A stretch of DNA of 64,000 nt, from the NCBI RefSeq assembly GCF_031679605.1, contig NZ_CP117522.1, positions 2,046,001 through 2,110,000 of the forward strand, written 5' to 3'. A program made the position numbers and the translations under genes. Source of the DNA: Streptomyces luomodiensis (GTDB lineage Bacteria > Actinomycetota > Actinomycetes > Streptomycetales > Streptomycetaceae). The notes under the pieces were generated by a model. The model had not been told where the DNA came from and made no database searches. It was given only the letters and a program-made list of their open reading frames with translations. Shown piece by piece: positions 18,198 through 27,958 of this stretch; positions within the stretch are counted from its first letter, which is position 1, and each line of letters starts with the position of its first letter.

Positions 18198-19607
18198 TCA
18201 TTCGCTGAGGGGGTGGCTCTGTGCGTTGTGTGCGGGGCCGATCCACACGCTCTTGACGTTGGTGAACTGACGGAGTCCGAAGGCGCCCAGCTCGCGTCCG
18301 TAGCCGCTGCGCTTGATGCCGCCGAACGGCAGCCGCGGATCGGAGGCGACGATCCCGTTGACGAACACCGCGCCGGCCTCGATGCCGGGAATCAGGCGAT
18401 CGGCGCGCTCGAGGTCGGTTGTCCAGAGCGCGGCGCCGAGACCGAATTCGGTGGCGTTGGCGATGTCGACGGCCTGGGCCGGGTCCTTCGCGGAGACGAC
18501 GGCGGCCACCGGCCCGAACGTCTCTTCCGCTGCGACAGCCATCGTCGGGGTGACCTGGTCGAGGACGGCAGGCACATAGAAGTACCCGGGACCGTCGGGG
18601 ACCGTGCCGCCGGTGACGACGCGGGCGCCCGCCGCGGTGCTGCGCTCGACCTGGTCGACGAGGTCGGAGCGAAGACCGGACCGGGCGAGCGGGCCGATCG
18701 TCACGTCTCGGCGGAACGGGTCGCCCACGGTCAGGGCAGCGACACCGGCGGTAAACGCATCGGTGAATTCCTCGACGACCGTTTCCTCGACGATGAACCG
18801 TTTGGCGGAGATGCAGCTCTGCCCGGTGTTGTGCATGCGTGCGCTGACCGCCGCCGCGGCGGCGGCCGGGACGTCCGCGTCGGCGAGGACGATGAAGGGG
18901 TCCGAGCCGCCGAGTTCGAGGACCTGTGGCTTGAGGTGGTGCGCGGCCATAGCAGCGACGGCAGAGCCCACTTCGGTCGATCCGGTGAGGGTCACGGCGT
19001 GGATGCGGGGATCGGCTATGAGGTCCGGCACCGCGTCGGGGCCGACGAGCAGCGTGGTGAACAGACCGGGCGGGCAGCCGGCCCGGTTCCAGATGTCGGC
19101 GATGGCCAGGGCACAACGCGGCACGTTCGAGGCGTGTTTGAGCACGGCACCGTTGCCGGCCAGCAGCGCGGGCGGCGCGAAGCGGAACACCTGCCAGAGC
19201 GGATAGTTCCAGGGCATGACTGCCAGGACGAGGCCCAGCGGGTCGAAGGCGACGTGGCTGCGGGCGGCCCCGGTTGCCACGGGCTGGTGCATCAGTAGTT
19301 CCGGTCCCTGCGTCGCGTAGTACTCGCAAGCCCAGGCGGACTTGTCGACCTCGGCTTCCGCTTCGGCGATGGGCTTGCCCATCTCCTCGGTGATGAGTGC
19401 GGCGAGTTGGTCCCGTTCGGCGCGCAGTAGCGCGGCGGCCCGCTTGAGGTGCTCGGCCCGTGCCGGTACGGGTATCGTCCGCCACCTCCTGGCGGCGAGG
19501 GATGCCCGCTCGACTGCCGCGTCGACAGCTGTCGGCGAGTGGGGGGTGAACTGGGCGATGACTTCCTCGGTGGCCGGGTTGACGGAGTTGATCTGGTGAA
19601 CGGCCAT
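18198..19607 (-). CDS. NAD(P)-dependent aldehyde dehydrogenase (succinate-semialdehyde type)
   Basis: A 469-residue aldehyde dehydrogenase. PWNYPLWQV forms the oxyanion region, GSTEVG the cofactor loop, LELGGSDPFIVL carries the general-base Glu, and GQSCISAKRFIV the catalytic Cys. The SxNPATEE start and PFGGIKRSGYGRELG end resemble GabD-like succinate-semialdehyde dehydrogenases, but substrate assignment from sequence is weak. ATG 19607 has AAGGAG upstream. It lies 93 bases after the transglutaminase-like gene and 45 bases before npdG in the same operon. Confidence 0.93.
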   Translation of the reverse strand: MAVHQINSVNPATEEVIAQFTPHSPTAVDAAVERASLAARRWRTIPVPARAEHLKRAAALLRAERDQLAALITEEMGKPIAEAEAEVDKSAWACEYYATQGPELLMHQPVATGAARSHVAFDPLGLVLAVMPWNYPLWQVFRFAPPALLAGNGAVLKHASNVPRCALAIADIWNRAGCPPGLFTTLLVGPDAVPDLIADPRIHAVTLTGSTEVGSAVAAMAAHHLKPQVLELGGSDPFIVLADADVPAAAAAAVSARMHNTGQSCISAKRFIVEETVVEEFTDAFTAGVAALTVGDPFRRDVTIGPLARSGLRSDLVDQVERSTAAGARVVTGGTVPDGPGYFYVPAVLDQVTPTMAVAAEETFGPVAAVVSAKDPAQAVDIANATEFGLGAALWTTDLERADRLIPGIEAGAVFVNGIVASDPRLPFGGIKRSGYGRELGAFGLRQFTNVKSVWIGPAHNAQSHPLSE

Positions 19608-19700
19608 GGTGGCCTCACTCCTTGGGGGTTGACGTGATGGTCCGCGAAGGGCGGGCATGTCCGCCGGTCGGTGTCTCGGGGCGCTCCTCGCGTGGCCGGA

Positions 19701-20444
19701 TCAGGCGACGGAAGTGCGGCCGACCAGCTCCGGATCGGGGCCGCTCCACAGCACGTCGTCGCCGGCGACCCGCTCGTGCGCGGCGGGCGAGGCAAGCGCT
19801 TCGAGGACTTCGCCGGCGACCTGCTCGTACCATCGCGCCACTTCGGCGGGATAGTCGGCGTAGCTGCCGTTCTCCCGCAGCACGGGCCCCTCGACGGTCG
19901 GGATGTCCGTGACGCCGTCGTAGGTGACGGTGTAGGGCTTGCCCAGACGGGTCGCTGTGGGCGCGTCGATGGTTGCGTCCAGCTTGATCCACCGGCCGTT
20001 GAGGAAGGCTTCGCCGAGCGAGTGCCAGGGCAGTGGCCGTCCGGCCGGCCCTCCCCACAGGGTGCGGACCTCTGGTGAGAGGAATTCCATCTTCGGGGCG
20101 TGGAGCGCCTGGAACGCGATGCGGGCAGGGATGCGGGCGGCCCTGGACAGGGCGACGAACGAACTCGCCTTGCCCATGCAGAAGGCGACGCCGTGGGCGA
20201 GGACGTCGCTGGCCGCCGATTCGCCCTCGGCGAGATAGCGGAACGAGGCGAGGATGTCGTAGGGCAGGTCGCGGACGTAGTGGTAGATGCGGCCCAGTCG
20301 TTCGCTGTCGGTGGTGGCACCGTCCGTCAGCTCTCGTGCGGTGGATACCACGAGCGGGTGGTCGGAATCGATGTAGGCGGTCGGCCTCAGGTACGCCTCG
20401 TCGATGGGGGCGAGCTCATTGTGTGCGGTCGTCTCGGAGGTCAC
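19701..20444 (-). CDS. Transglutaminase-like domain protein
   Basis: A 247-residue papain-fold protein with the full transglutaminase-like triad: Cys in GVAFCMGKASSFVAL, His in LPWHSLGEAFLNGRW, and Asp in KLDATIDAPT. The preceding RIYHYVRDLPYD helix is typical. Such bacterial proteins are peptidases, amidases or acyl-transfer enzymes rather than cross-linkers. GTG 20444 is chosen because GAAGGG stands 7 bases upstream and the domain starts soon after. In this F420 operon it may cleave or form an amide of the pathway compound; that is inference. Confidence 0.87.
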   Translation of the reverse strand: MTSETTAHNELAPIDEAYLRPTAYIDSDHPLVVSTARELTDGATTDSERLGRIYHYVRDLPYDILASFRYLAEGESAASDVLAHGVAFCMGKASSFVALSRAARIPARIAFQALHAPKMEFLSPEVRTLWGGPAGRPLPWHSLGEAFLNGRWIKLDATIDAPTATRLGKPYTVTYDGVTDIPTVEGPVLRENGSYADYPAEVARWYEQVAGEVLEALASPAAHERVAGDDVLWSGPDPELVGRTSVA

Positions 20445-20491
20445 GGAGTAGCCCTTCGTTGAGTCGTTGGCGTCGTGGTCGCGCGGCTGGG

Positions 20492-21553
20492 TCAGGTGGG
20501 TTGCGTGTGCCGTGCGGGCTTGATGTGGGGCAGGATCTGCTCCCCGACGACGTCGAGATAGCTCGAGTCCGCGACGTCCGGGATGGTGAACAGGAAGTGG
20601 TCGATGCCGGCATCCTGGTAGGCGCGGATGCGCTCGACACAGGCTTCCGGCGTCCCGGTGATCAGTCCGGTGTCGGGAATCGACTGGAAGCGGGTACGCA
20701 GCTCGTCCTGCTGTGCCGAGGAGTCGGTCGGTGCGAGCAGGGTGGTGATCGACAGGCGCAGGGTCGCCGGATCGCGGCCGATCGCCTCGCACTCACGGTC
20801 CAGGAACGCGCGGCGCTCCGCGCACTTCTCGGCGGGCCACCATCGGACGTTGATGCCGTTGGCGTGCCGGGCGGCGATGCGGTGGACCCGCAGCCCCTCG
20901 CCGCCCACCCACAGGGGCGGATGCGGCTGCTGGAGCGGGGGCGGATCGCAGACCGCCCCGTCGATGCTGTAGAAGTCGCCGTGGAAGGTCGGGTGCGGGT
21001 CGGTCCACACCTGGCGCATCACCTGGAGCGACTCGCCGAGCGCGGTGACCCGGTCCCCGGTCGGGGGGAACGGGATGCCGTAAGCCTCGTACTCCTGCTG
21101 GAACCAGCCCGCTCCCATGCCCAGGTCCAGTCGGCCGCCGGAGATGACATCGAGGGTGGCGGCCATCTTGGCGAGCACGGCGGGGTAGCGGTAGGAGTTG
21201 CACAGCACACTGGTGCCCAGGCGCACGGTGGTGGTGTCGCGGGACAGGGCCGACAGCGCGGTCCAGCATTCGAGCAGCGGGACCGACGACGAACGGCTCT
21301 GCTGGGCATCGCCGTCGCTCTCGGGTCCGGCGGTGATGCCCGCGTCCCGGACGTAGTCGTCGGGGCTGAGGGTCAGGAAGTGGTCGCACAGCCACACGGA
21401 GTCGAATCCGTAGGACTCGGCGGCCTGCGCGGCGCGGACCATGCCGGGATAGTTGCCCACGGCGAGGCCGCGGATGGTCAGGGCCAGGATCAGCCCGATG
21501 TGCGGCTCGGGCTCGTGGGCGGGACCCGCGCCGGAGGGATCGTCGTCGTTCAT
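20492..21553 (-). CDS. LLM class F420-dependent oxidoreductase
   Basis: A 353-residue luciferase-like TIM-barrel protein. The N-terminal strand HIGLILALTIRG, the segment GFDSVWLCDHF, LGTSVLCNSYRYPAVLAKMA and GGRLDLGMGAGWFQQEYEAYG are the hallmarks of F420-using members. No flavin-reductase partner is encoded nearby, whereas F420 genes are. It would reduce or oxidise an unknown substrate with F420H2/F420. ATG 21553 overlaps the GntR stop by 4 bases, so regulator and enzyme are translationally coupled. Confidence 0.92.
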   Translation of the reverse strand: MNDDDPSGAGPAHEPEPHIGLILALTIRGLAVGNYPGMVRAAQAAESYGFDSVWLCDHFLTLSPDDYVRDAGITAGPESDGDAQQSRSSSVPLLECWTALSALSRDTTTVRLGTSVLCNSYRYPAVLAKMAATLDVISGGRLDLGMGAGWFQQEYEAYGIPFPPTGDRVTALGESLQVMRQVWTDPHPTFHGDFYSIDGAVCDPPPLQQPHPPLWVGGEGLRVHRIAARHANGINVRWWPAEKCAERRAFLDRECEAIGRDPATLRLSITTLLAPTDSSAQQDELRTRFQSIPDTGLITGTPEACVERIRAYQDAGIDHFLFTIPDVADSSYLDVVGEQILPHIKPARHTQPT

Positions 21554-22368
21554 GGACGTCGCCTTTCTGTCATGTCGGTCATGCCGACCGGGGCACCGGA
21601 GACGGTGCGGGGAAGCGTCACGGTGAATCCGTAGCGTTCCGGGCGGTAGTGGAAGATCACGACTTCCAGTGGACGGTCGTCGTGGCCGAAGCTGACCCGC
21701 TCCAGGACGAGCACGGGTGCGGACTCGTCGATCTCCAGCGCCGCGGCGACGTCCGGAGAAGCCGCGGCCGCGTGGATCTGGTGCTGGGCCTGCGCGATCC
21801 GCACCCCCAGGCGCTGCTCCCACATCGTGTACGTGGTCTCGGTGGTGGGTTCGCCGGAGCGCAGCGGCCCGGCCGCCTCCAGCACCCGCGTCGGGAGGTG
21901 GATCGTGACGAGCGCGACCGGCTTCTCCCCGTCCCCGTACCGGCGCCGGATCGTCAGTACCTCGGACTCCCCGAGGACCTGCGCGACGTGGGGCGCAGCG
22001 GATTCGACGCCAAAGCCCAGGACGTCGATGTGCGGTGTGACGCCCTGTTCGAGCAGGACCTCGGTGATGGTGCGCACGCCGGAGGACAGCTCCTGGTCCA
22101 CCGGTTCGGAGACGAAGGTGCCCAGTCCTTGCTTGCGTACCACCCAGCCCTGCGACTCCAGTGCACCCACGGCGGCACGGACCGTGATGCGGCTCAGACC
22201 GGTCTCAGCCATCAGCTCCCGTTCCGTGGGCAGCCGCGTTCCCGGCGGCAGCTGCTGCTTGAGGATCAGTGCTTTGATCTGCTCCGCCAGCTGCGTCGTC
22301 GCCGGTGTCCGGCCCCGTTCGATCCGGAATCCGGCGGCCGACAGGTCGAAGCGGGGCTCGTTGCCCAT
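21550..22368 (-). CDS. GntR family regulator (HutC/UTRA type)
   Basis: A 272-residue regulator. The N-terminal winged helix includes LILKQQLPPGTRLPTEREL and LSRITVRAAVGALESQGWVV; the C-terminal UTRA ligand domain includes VLTIRRRYGDGEKPVAL and EVVIFHYRPERYGF. It heads the leftward F420 operon and is divergent from the rightward one. ATG 22368 gives a normal GntR length; an in-frame ATG at 22380 falls inside a repeated operator-like sequence, and one at 22473 would add an implausible tail. A small metabolite of the pathway is the likely ligand. Confidence 0.92.
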   Translation of the reverse strand: MGNEPRFDLSAAGFRIERGRTPATTQLAEQIKALILKQQLPPGTRLPTERELMAETGLSRITVRAAVGALESQGWVVRKQGLGTFVSEPVDQELSSGVRTITEVLLEQGVTPHIDVLGFGVESAAPHVAQVLGESEVLTIRRRYGDGEKPVALVTIHLPTRVLEAAGPLRSGEPTTETTYTMWEQRLGVRIAQAQHQIHAAAASPDVAAALEIDESAPVLVLERVSFGHDDRPLEVVIFHYRPERYGFTVTLPRTVSGAPVGMTDMTERRRP

Positions 22369-22373
22369 GTCAG

Positions 22374-22494
22374 ATGTCATAAGTCGTATTGAACCCGGCA
22401 GCAGGCCCGGACGCGTAACAACCCCTTCGGGTGTCACGGCCGGCGGGGCCACCGAACCCTTGACGCATGTCATAAGACGTTTTATAACGTCTTA
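22374..22494. promoter_or_regulatory. Divergent control region: promoter plus two operator-like repeats
   Basis: The sequence ATGTCATAAG[T/A]CGT occurs at 22374-22387 (over the GntR start) and at 22467-22480. The second copy runs into a perfect inverted repeat TAAGACGTT-TTAT-AACGTCTTA (22473-22494). A rightward promoter TTGACG (22460-22465), 17-base spacer, TATAAC (22483-22488) overlaps that palindrome, so a bound regulator would block it. GntR binding is inferred from position. Confidence 0.7.
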
Positions 22495-22541
22495 CATCTG
22501 GTGGGCGCAAGTAGCCCCCGCCGGGAATCAAAGGAGTCCCC

Positions 22542-22853
22542 GTGTCAGACCAGAACCACGTAACCGTGATCGCCCGCTTCACCCCGGCCTCGGACCGCGC
22601 TCCGCAGCTGCAGGCCCTGCTCGAAGGAATGATCGCCCCGACCCGCTCCGAGCCGGGATGCCGCTCCTACGACCTCTACACCACCGAAACGGAAGCCCCG
22701 GACTTCGTCCTCCTGGAGCGCTACCAGGACACCGCAGCCCTGGAGGCGCACCGCACGACGGCCCACTACAAGGCCTACCGCGCCCAGCTGTCCGACCTCC
22801 TCGCCAAACCGGTCGAGGTTTCCGTCCTCAGGCCGGTCAACGTCATCGGCTGA
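22542..22853 (+). CDS. Antibiotic biosynthesis monooxygenase (ABM) domain protein
   Basis: A 103-residue ferredoxin-like single-domain protein. The ABM pattern is clear: HVTVIARFTPASDRAPQLQ at the start, SEPGCRSYDLYTTETEAPDF in the middle, then LLERYQDTAALEAHRTTAHY. Family members are cofactor-free quinol monooxygenases or small isomerase-like proteins. GTG start with AAAGGAG upstream. It is the first gene downstream of the operator-controlled promoter and probably acts on a phenolic intermediate of the same pathway; the substrate is inferred. Confidence 0.88.
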   Translation: MSDQNHVTVIARFTPASDRAPQLQALLEGMIAPTRSEPGCRSYDLYTTETEAPDFVLLERYQDTAALEAHRTTAHYKAYRAQLSDLLAKPVEVSVLRPVNVIG

Positions 22854-22898
22854 CCACGGGCACGTCACGCGTCGCGCGACCGCTCAAAGGAGAGCACC

Positions 22899-24260
22899 AT
22901 GTCCGACCTGCAAAACGACGTGTCGCCCCCCAGAACTCCCGCCCCCTCCCCAGCCGTGCGCCACATCGACAAAAGCAGCCGCCGTGCGCTGTTCGCGTCC
23001 TGGCTGGGATGGACCTTCGACGGGTTCGAGACCTACGCCCTCGTCCTCGTCGGCCCCACGGCCGTCATGGCGGTGGGCACCCAAGCACAGCTGGCAGACC
23101 TTCCCACCTACGTCAGCGGCCTGCTTGCGGCCACCCTCGCCGGCTGGGCGCTCGGCGGGATCCTCGCCGGCTTCGCGGCCGACCGGCTCGGCCGACGCCG
23201 CACCCTCATCCTCTCCATCCTCTGGTACGCCCTCTTCACCGGTCTGACCGCACTCGCACCCGACTACTGGTGGCTGCTCACCCTGCGCTTCATCACCGGC
23301 ATGGGACTGGGAGCGGAGTGGGGCAGTGCCACCGCCCTGATCGGCGAACTCTGGCCGGACCGTTCACGCGGACGAGCCGCCGCGGTACTCCAGTCGGGCT
23401 TCGGCGTCGGCGCAGTCATCGCCGCACTGGCCTGGTACCTGCTGGAGCCCGTGGGCGACAACGCCTGGCGCTACCTCTTCCTGATCGGCACGCTCCCGGC
23501 ACTCATCGTCCTCTACGTACGGCGGGCCGTCCGCGACCCGGAGATGTGGACCTCGGTCCGCGACCGGCGGCGCAAGGCCAAAGCCGCCCAAGAAGCCGGC
23601 AACACCGTCGCAGCCGCAGACAGGGAACTCCTGCGCTCCCCCTTCACCGCCGTCTTCAGCCACGCCCGCCTACGCCGTCGCGGGCTGCGGCTGCTCGTGC
23701 TGACTGTCGTGTCGGTCATCGGCCTGTACGCCGTGTCGGCCTGGATCCCCGCATACACCGCCCAACTCGCCAAGGACACCGGCGAGACGGGCACCCGATG
23801 GGGTGCCAACGCCGGCCTGGTGTTCAACGGCGCCTCCGTACCCGGCTACCTCCTGCTCGGTTACCTGGCCGACCGCTGGGGCCGAAAACCCACCATGCTC
23901 CTCTACTACTCCGTATCCGCGGCCGTCGTCCCGGTCTTCTTCTTCGCCGTCCACACCCCGCAGGCGGCACTGGCCGTGGCAGCCGTGGCCGGGTTCTTCA
24001 TCCTGGGCCAGTTCGCCTGGATGCCCATCTACATGCCCGAGCTGTTCCCCACCTCGGGTCGCGCCACAGCGATCTCCGCGGTGTTCAACTCCGCGCGCAT
24101 CGCGGGCGCGCTGGTCACCCTCGGCACCGGAATGCTCATCAGCCTGCTCGGCGGGATCACTGCCGCTGCCACGGTCGTCGGAGTGGTGATGTACGTCATC
24201 GCCATCGCCACCGTCTGGTTCGTCGGACCGGAGACCAGAGGACAACCCCTCCCCCGGTGA
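22899..24260 (+). CDS. MFS transporter (aromatic acid:H+ symporter-like)
   Basis: A 453-residue, 12-segment major facilitator. The first segment WLGWTFDGFETYALVLVGP has the DGFE/D motif of AAHS and related symporters, the first cytoplasmic loop AADRLGRRR is the MFS motif A, and the repeat copy LADRWGRKP follows segment 8. AAHS carriers import aromatic acids such as benzoates or protocatechuate. Placed between the ABM gene and FO synthase in the GntR-controlled island, it probably imports the island's substrate. ATG 22899 has AAAGGAG. Confidence 0.9.
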   Translation: MSDLQNDVSPPRTPAPSPAVRHIDKSSRRALFASWLGWTFDGFETYALVLVGPTAVMAVGTQAQLADLPTYVSGLLAATLAGWALGGILAGFAADRLGRRRTLILSILWYALFTGLTALAPDYWWLLTLRFITGMGLGAEWGSATALIGELWPDRSRGRAAAVLQSGFGVGAVIAALAWYLLEPVGDNAWRYLFLIGTLPALIVLYVRRAVRDPEMWTSVRDRRRKAKAAQEAGNTVAAADRELLRSPFTAVFSHARLRRRGLRLLVLTVVSVIGLYAVSAWIPAYTAQLAKDTGETGTRWGANAGLVFNGASVPGYLLLGYLADRWGRKPTMLLYYSVSAAVVPVFFFAVHTPQAALAVAAVAGFFILGQFAWMPIYMPELFPTSGRATAISAVFNSARIAGALVTLGTGMLISLLGGITAAATVVGVVMYVIAIATVWFVGPETRGQPLPR

Positions 24261-24548
24261 ACGAACTCCCGGTTCCCACCGGCCACGACCGCACAACGGC
24301 AGCCGGTGGGACCAACTGCGAACTCCACCTGGCCGGTCAAGCACCACCCCGCCCTGGGCCAGGAGCACCGAGCCGCATCACGGCCCCTGGACCCGCCGAG
24401 CGCAAGGCCGAGAAGGACGACTCGTCCGCGTCGTCCGCCGGCCACAAGCCGGACCGGGCACTGGTCTGATCCGCCCCACCACCAGGAAAACCCCCGCGAG
24501 GCGGAACCGCTCGCCCCGCGGACACGTACGAGATCTGGAGAACCGACC

Positions 24549-27113
24549 GTGGCCCCTACTGCGAACTCCCTGCGCCGGGCGCTGAAAAGAGCCAGGGACG
24601 GAGTGGCCCTCGACGTCGCCGAGGCGGCCGTGCTGCTCCAAGCGCGCGACGAGAACCTGGTCGACCTCGCCGCCTCCGCCGCCCGGGTGCGCGACGCGGG
24701 TCTCGAAGCGGCCGGCCGCCCAGGCGTGATCACGTACTCCAGGAGCGTCTTCATCCCTCTCACCCGCCTCTGCCGCGACACCTGCCACTACTGCACCTTC
24801 GTCACCATCCCCGGCAAGCTGCGCCGGGCCGACCACGGCATGTTCCTCTCCCCGGACGAGGTCCTGGACATCGCCCGCAAGGGCGCCACGCTGGGCTGCA
24901 AGGAAGCCCTCATCACCCTCGGCGACAAGCCGGAGGACCGCTGGCCCGAGGCCCGTGAATGGCTCGACGCGCACGGCTACGACGACACCCTCGCCTACGT
25001 ACGGGCGATCTCCGTCCGCGTCCTGGAGGAGACCGGCCTGCTGCCGCACCTCAACCCCGGCGTGCTGACCTGGACCGACTTCCAGCGCCTGAAGCCGGTC
25101 GCGCCATCAATGGGCATGATGCTGGAGACGACGGCGACCCGGCTGTGGTCGGAGCCCGGCGGCCCGCACCACGGCTCCCCGGACAAGGAACCGGCGGTAC
25201 GGCTGCGGGTCCTGGAGGACGCCGGCCGCTCCTCGGTGCCATTCACCTCGGGCATCCTCATCGGCATCGGCGAGACGTACGAGGAGCGCGCCGAGTCGCT
25301 GTTCGCACTGCGCCGGGTCGCCCGCGCCTACCGCGGCGTCCAGGAACTGATCATCCAGAACTTCCGTGCCAAGCCGGACACCGCGATGCGCGGCATGCCC
25401 GAGGCGGAACTGGACGAGCTGGTCGCCACGGTGGCCGTCGCCCGGCACATCATGGGCCTCGCCGCCTGCCTCCAGGCACCGCCCAACCTGGTGGACGACG
25501 AGTACGAGCGGCTGATCGGTGCCGGCATCGACGACTGGGGCGGCGTCTCCCCGCTCACCATCGACCACGTCAACCCCGAACGCCCCTGGCCGAAGATCGA
25601 GGAACTAGCCCGGCGTTCCCTCGCGGCCGGCTTCGAGTTGCGGGAACGTCTCTGCGTCTACCCGGAGTTCGTCCGGCGCGGCGAGCCCTGGCTGGACCCG
25701 CGCCTGCTCCCGCACGTCACCGCCCTCGCCGACCCGGAGACCGGACTCGTCCGCGAGGCCGCGGTGGTGGAGGGGCGGCCCTGGCAGGAGCCCGATGAGG
25801 CGTTCACCGCCTCCGGCCGCACCGACCTGCACCGCACCATCGACACTGAGGGCCGCACCGGCGACCGCCGCGACGACTTCGACGAGGTGTACGGCGACTG
25901 GGGCGCCCTGCGCGAGGCCGCCGCCCCCGGGATGGTCCCCCAGCGCATCGACACCGACGTCCGCCAGGCGCTGGCCACCGCCGCCGACGACCCGACCCGG
26001 CTCACCGACGCCGAGGCGCTGGCCCTGCTGCACGCCGACGGGCTCGCTCTGGACGCGCTGTGCCGGGTCGCCGACGACGTACGCAGCTCAGCGGTCGGCG
26101 ACGACGTCACGTACATCGTCACCCGCAACATCAACTTCACCAACGTCTGCTACACCGGCTGCCGCTTCTGCGCCTTCGCCCAGCGCCGCACCGACGCCGA
26201 TGCCTACACCCTCTCCCTGGACCAGGTCGCCGACCGCGCCCAGCAGCCTTGGGAGGTCGGCGCGGTCGAGGTGTGCATGCAGGGCGGCATCCACCCGGAC
26301 CTGCCGGGCACCGCGTACTTCGACATCGCCCGAGCGGTGAAGAGCCGGGTGTCCGGGATGCACGTGCACGCCTTCTCACCGATGGAGGTCGTCAACGGCG
26401 CCACCCGCACCGGCCTGTCGATCCGGGAGTGGCTGACCGCCGCGAAGGAGGCCGGCCTGGACTCCGTCCCCGGCACGGCCGCCGAGATCCTCGACGACGA
26501 GGTCCGCTGGGTCCTCACCAAGGGCAAACTGCCCGCCGCCACCTGGATCGAGGTCATCACCACCGCCCACGAAGTGGGCATCCGCTCCTCGTCCACGATG
26601 ATGTACGGCCACGTCGACCAGCCCCGCCACTGGCTCGGCCACCTGCGCACCCTGGCCCGCATCCAGGAACGGACCGGCGGCTTCACCGAGTTCGTCACCC
26701 TCCCCTTCGTCCACACCAACGCGCCCGTCTACCTGGCCGGCATCTCCCGCCCCGGCCCCACCGTCCGCGACAACTGCGCGGTGACCGCCATGGCCCGGCT
26801 GCTGCTCCACCCTCACATCCCCAACATCCAGACGAGCTGGGTCAAACTGGGCACAGAGGGCGCAGCCGATATGCTCCGGTCCGGCGCCAACGACCTGGGC
26901 GGCACCCTGATGGAGGAGACCATCTCCCGGATGGCGGGATCCTCCTACGGCTCCTGCACGTCGGTCCGGGACCTGGTCTCGGTGGCGGAGGCGGCGGGGC
27001 GCCCGGCCAGGCCGCGGACCACGCTGTACGGGGAGGTCCCGGAGGAGCGCAGGCGGGCCGCCGAGGCCTCCGACGGGCACCTCCCGGAGCTACTCCCGGT
27101 CCTGGACGCGTGA
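24549..27113 (+). CDS. fbiC: FO synthase (bifunctional CofG/CofH, radical SAM)
   Basis: An 854-residue enzyme making the deazaflavin FO, precursor of coenzyme F420, from tyrosine and the flavin-pathway aminouracil. Two radical-SAM modules are present. The CofG-like half carries CRDTCHYC (CX3CX2C) near residue 75; the CofH-like half carries CYTGCRFC near residue 534. Length equals typical actinobacterial FbiC. GTG start with GGAG at 24536-24539. There is a 288-base gap after the MFS gene in which I see no gene. F420 producers normally carry fbiC elsewhere as a housekeeping gene, so this one may be a second, pathway-dedicated copy. Confidence 0.96.
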   Translation: MAPTANSLRRALKRARDGVALDVAEAAVLLQARDENLVDLAASAARVRDAGLEAAGRPGVITYSRSVFIPLTRLCRDTCHYCTFVTIPGKLRRADHGMFLSPDEVLDIARKGATLGCKEALITLGDKPEDRWPEAREWLDAHGYDDTLAYVRAISVRVLEETGLLPHLNPGVLTWTDFQRLKPVAPSMGMMLETTATRLWSEPGGPHHGSPDKEPAVRLRVLEDAGRSSVPFTSGILIGIGETYEERAESLFALRRVARAYRGVQELIIQNFRAKPDTAMRGMPEAELDELVATVAVARHIMGLAACLQAPPNLVDDEYERLIGAGIDDWGGVSPLTIDHVNPERPWPKIEELARRSLAAGFELRERLCVYPEFVRRGEPWLDPRLLPHVTALADPETGLVREAAVVEGRPWQEPDEAFTASGRTDLHRTIDTEGRTGDRRDDFDEVYGDWGALREAAAPGMVPQRIDTDVRQALATAADDPTRLTDAEALALLHADGLALDALCRVADDVRSSAVGDDVTYIVTRNINFTNVCYTGCRFCAFAQRRTDADAYTLSLDQVADRAQQPWEVGAVEVCMQGGIHPDLPGTAYFDIARAVKSRVSGMHVHAFSPMEVVNGATRTGLSIREWLTAAKEAGLDSVPGTAAEILDDEVRWVLTKGKLPAATWIEVITTAHEVGIRSSSTMMYGHVDQPRHWLGHLRTLARIQERTGGFTEFVTLPFVHTNAPVYLAGISRPGPTVRDNCAVTAMARLLLHPHIPNIQTSWVKLGTEGAADMLRSGANDLGGTLMEETISRMAGSSYGSCTSVRDLVSVAEAAGRPARPRTTLYGEVPEERRRAAEASDGHLPELLPVLDA

Positions 27114-27124
27114 TGATGTCCGGC

Positions 27125-27551
27125 TCACCAGGCAGCCGCTGGACCGTGCTGTTGCCGGTCAAGCCGCTCGCCCTGGGCACCGCGAGAGTGGCCGGCATGG
27201 GCGTGGCCGCGGCCACGCCCATGAGCGCACGCAGGACGATGATGCCCGGGGACGAATCGAGGAAGCCGGCCACCGACGTCGTCACGGCGAAGGCCCCCGT
27301 CCCTCAGGCCAGCATCCGCTTCAGGCCGAACCTGTCGCCGGTGCTCCCCGCCACCGGCAGGAATCCGGCGAAGGTGAGGGCGTAGGCGTTCAGGAACCAC
27401 TGCTGTTGCGCGTTGCTCGCACCGAGGTCGCTCTGCATCGTGGGCAGTGCCACATTGCGGATCGTGCTGCCAACAGCACCGCCGAAACCGTCAGCGTCAG
27501 CGCGAACGGCGCCCGGACGGGACGGACGGTGGTCCGCTCGGTGCCGGTCAT
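27125..27551 (-). pseudogene. MFS transporter remnant (DHA2 type)
   Basis: The ATG at 27551 overlaps the RidA stop (ATGA). It reads MTGTERTTVRPVRAPFALTL, then shifts frame into NVALPTMQSDLGASNAQQQW and FLNAYALTFAGFLPVAG, and shifts again into VAGFLDSSPGIIVLRALMGV and AAATPMPATLAV. These are the first helices of a DHA2 drug exporter. Deletions and frameshifts are visible and the last two thirds are absent. It was the third gene of the FAD-monooxygenase operon, so an export function has been lost. Confidence 0.8.
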
Positions 27552-27958
27552 CGCTGGAACCCCTGCTTCCCGTCCGGCAGGGCGACCACGCACTCGACCT
27601 CGATCAGGAACTCCGGGGCGAACAGCTTCGCCACCCCCACCAGAGTCGACGAGGGCGGCGGGGAACCGTGCAGGGCACCGAGGATGCCCGGGACCAGATG
27701 CGGTTCGTGATCCACGACGTAGACGGTCTCCTTGACGATGTCCTGCCGCTGCGCGCCGAGGGCGTCGAGCAGGCGGTCGATGCGGCGGGCCACCTGCGCG
27801 GCCTGTGCCGTGTGATCGCCCTCCCCGACGACGCGGCCCTCCTCATCCCAGGCCACCTGTCCGCTGATGAACGCCAGACCGAGCCCGGCCGGGACCGATA
27901 CCTGGCTGACCAGCTCCGGAAGGCCGAAGACACCGTCCGGTTCGATGCGGTGGATCAT
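27548..27958 (-). CDS. RidA family protein (reactive imine/enamine deaminase-like)
   Basis: A 136-residue YjgF/YER057c/UK114 protein. It shows GLAFISGQVAWDEEG near residue 28, the AQAAQVARRIDRLLDALGA helix, and VVGVAKLFAPEFLIEVECVV-like C-terminal strands (here TLVGVAKLFAPEFLIEVE). Family members hydrolyse enamines and imines or act within catabolic pathways. The catalytic Arg-containing motif of true RidA is not obvious, so it may be one of the diverged subfamilies. ATGA overlaps on both sides (FAD monooxygenase before, MFS remnant after) show tight translational coupling. Confidence 0.85.
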   Translation of the reverse strand: MIHRIEPDGVFGLPELVSQVSVPAGLGLAFISGQVAWDEEGRVVGEGDHTAQAAQVARRIDRLLDALGAQRQDIVKETVYVVDHEPHLVPGILGALHGSPPPSSTLVGVAKLFAPEFLIEVECVVALPDGKQGFQR

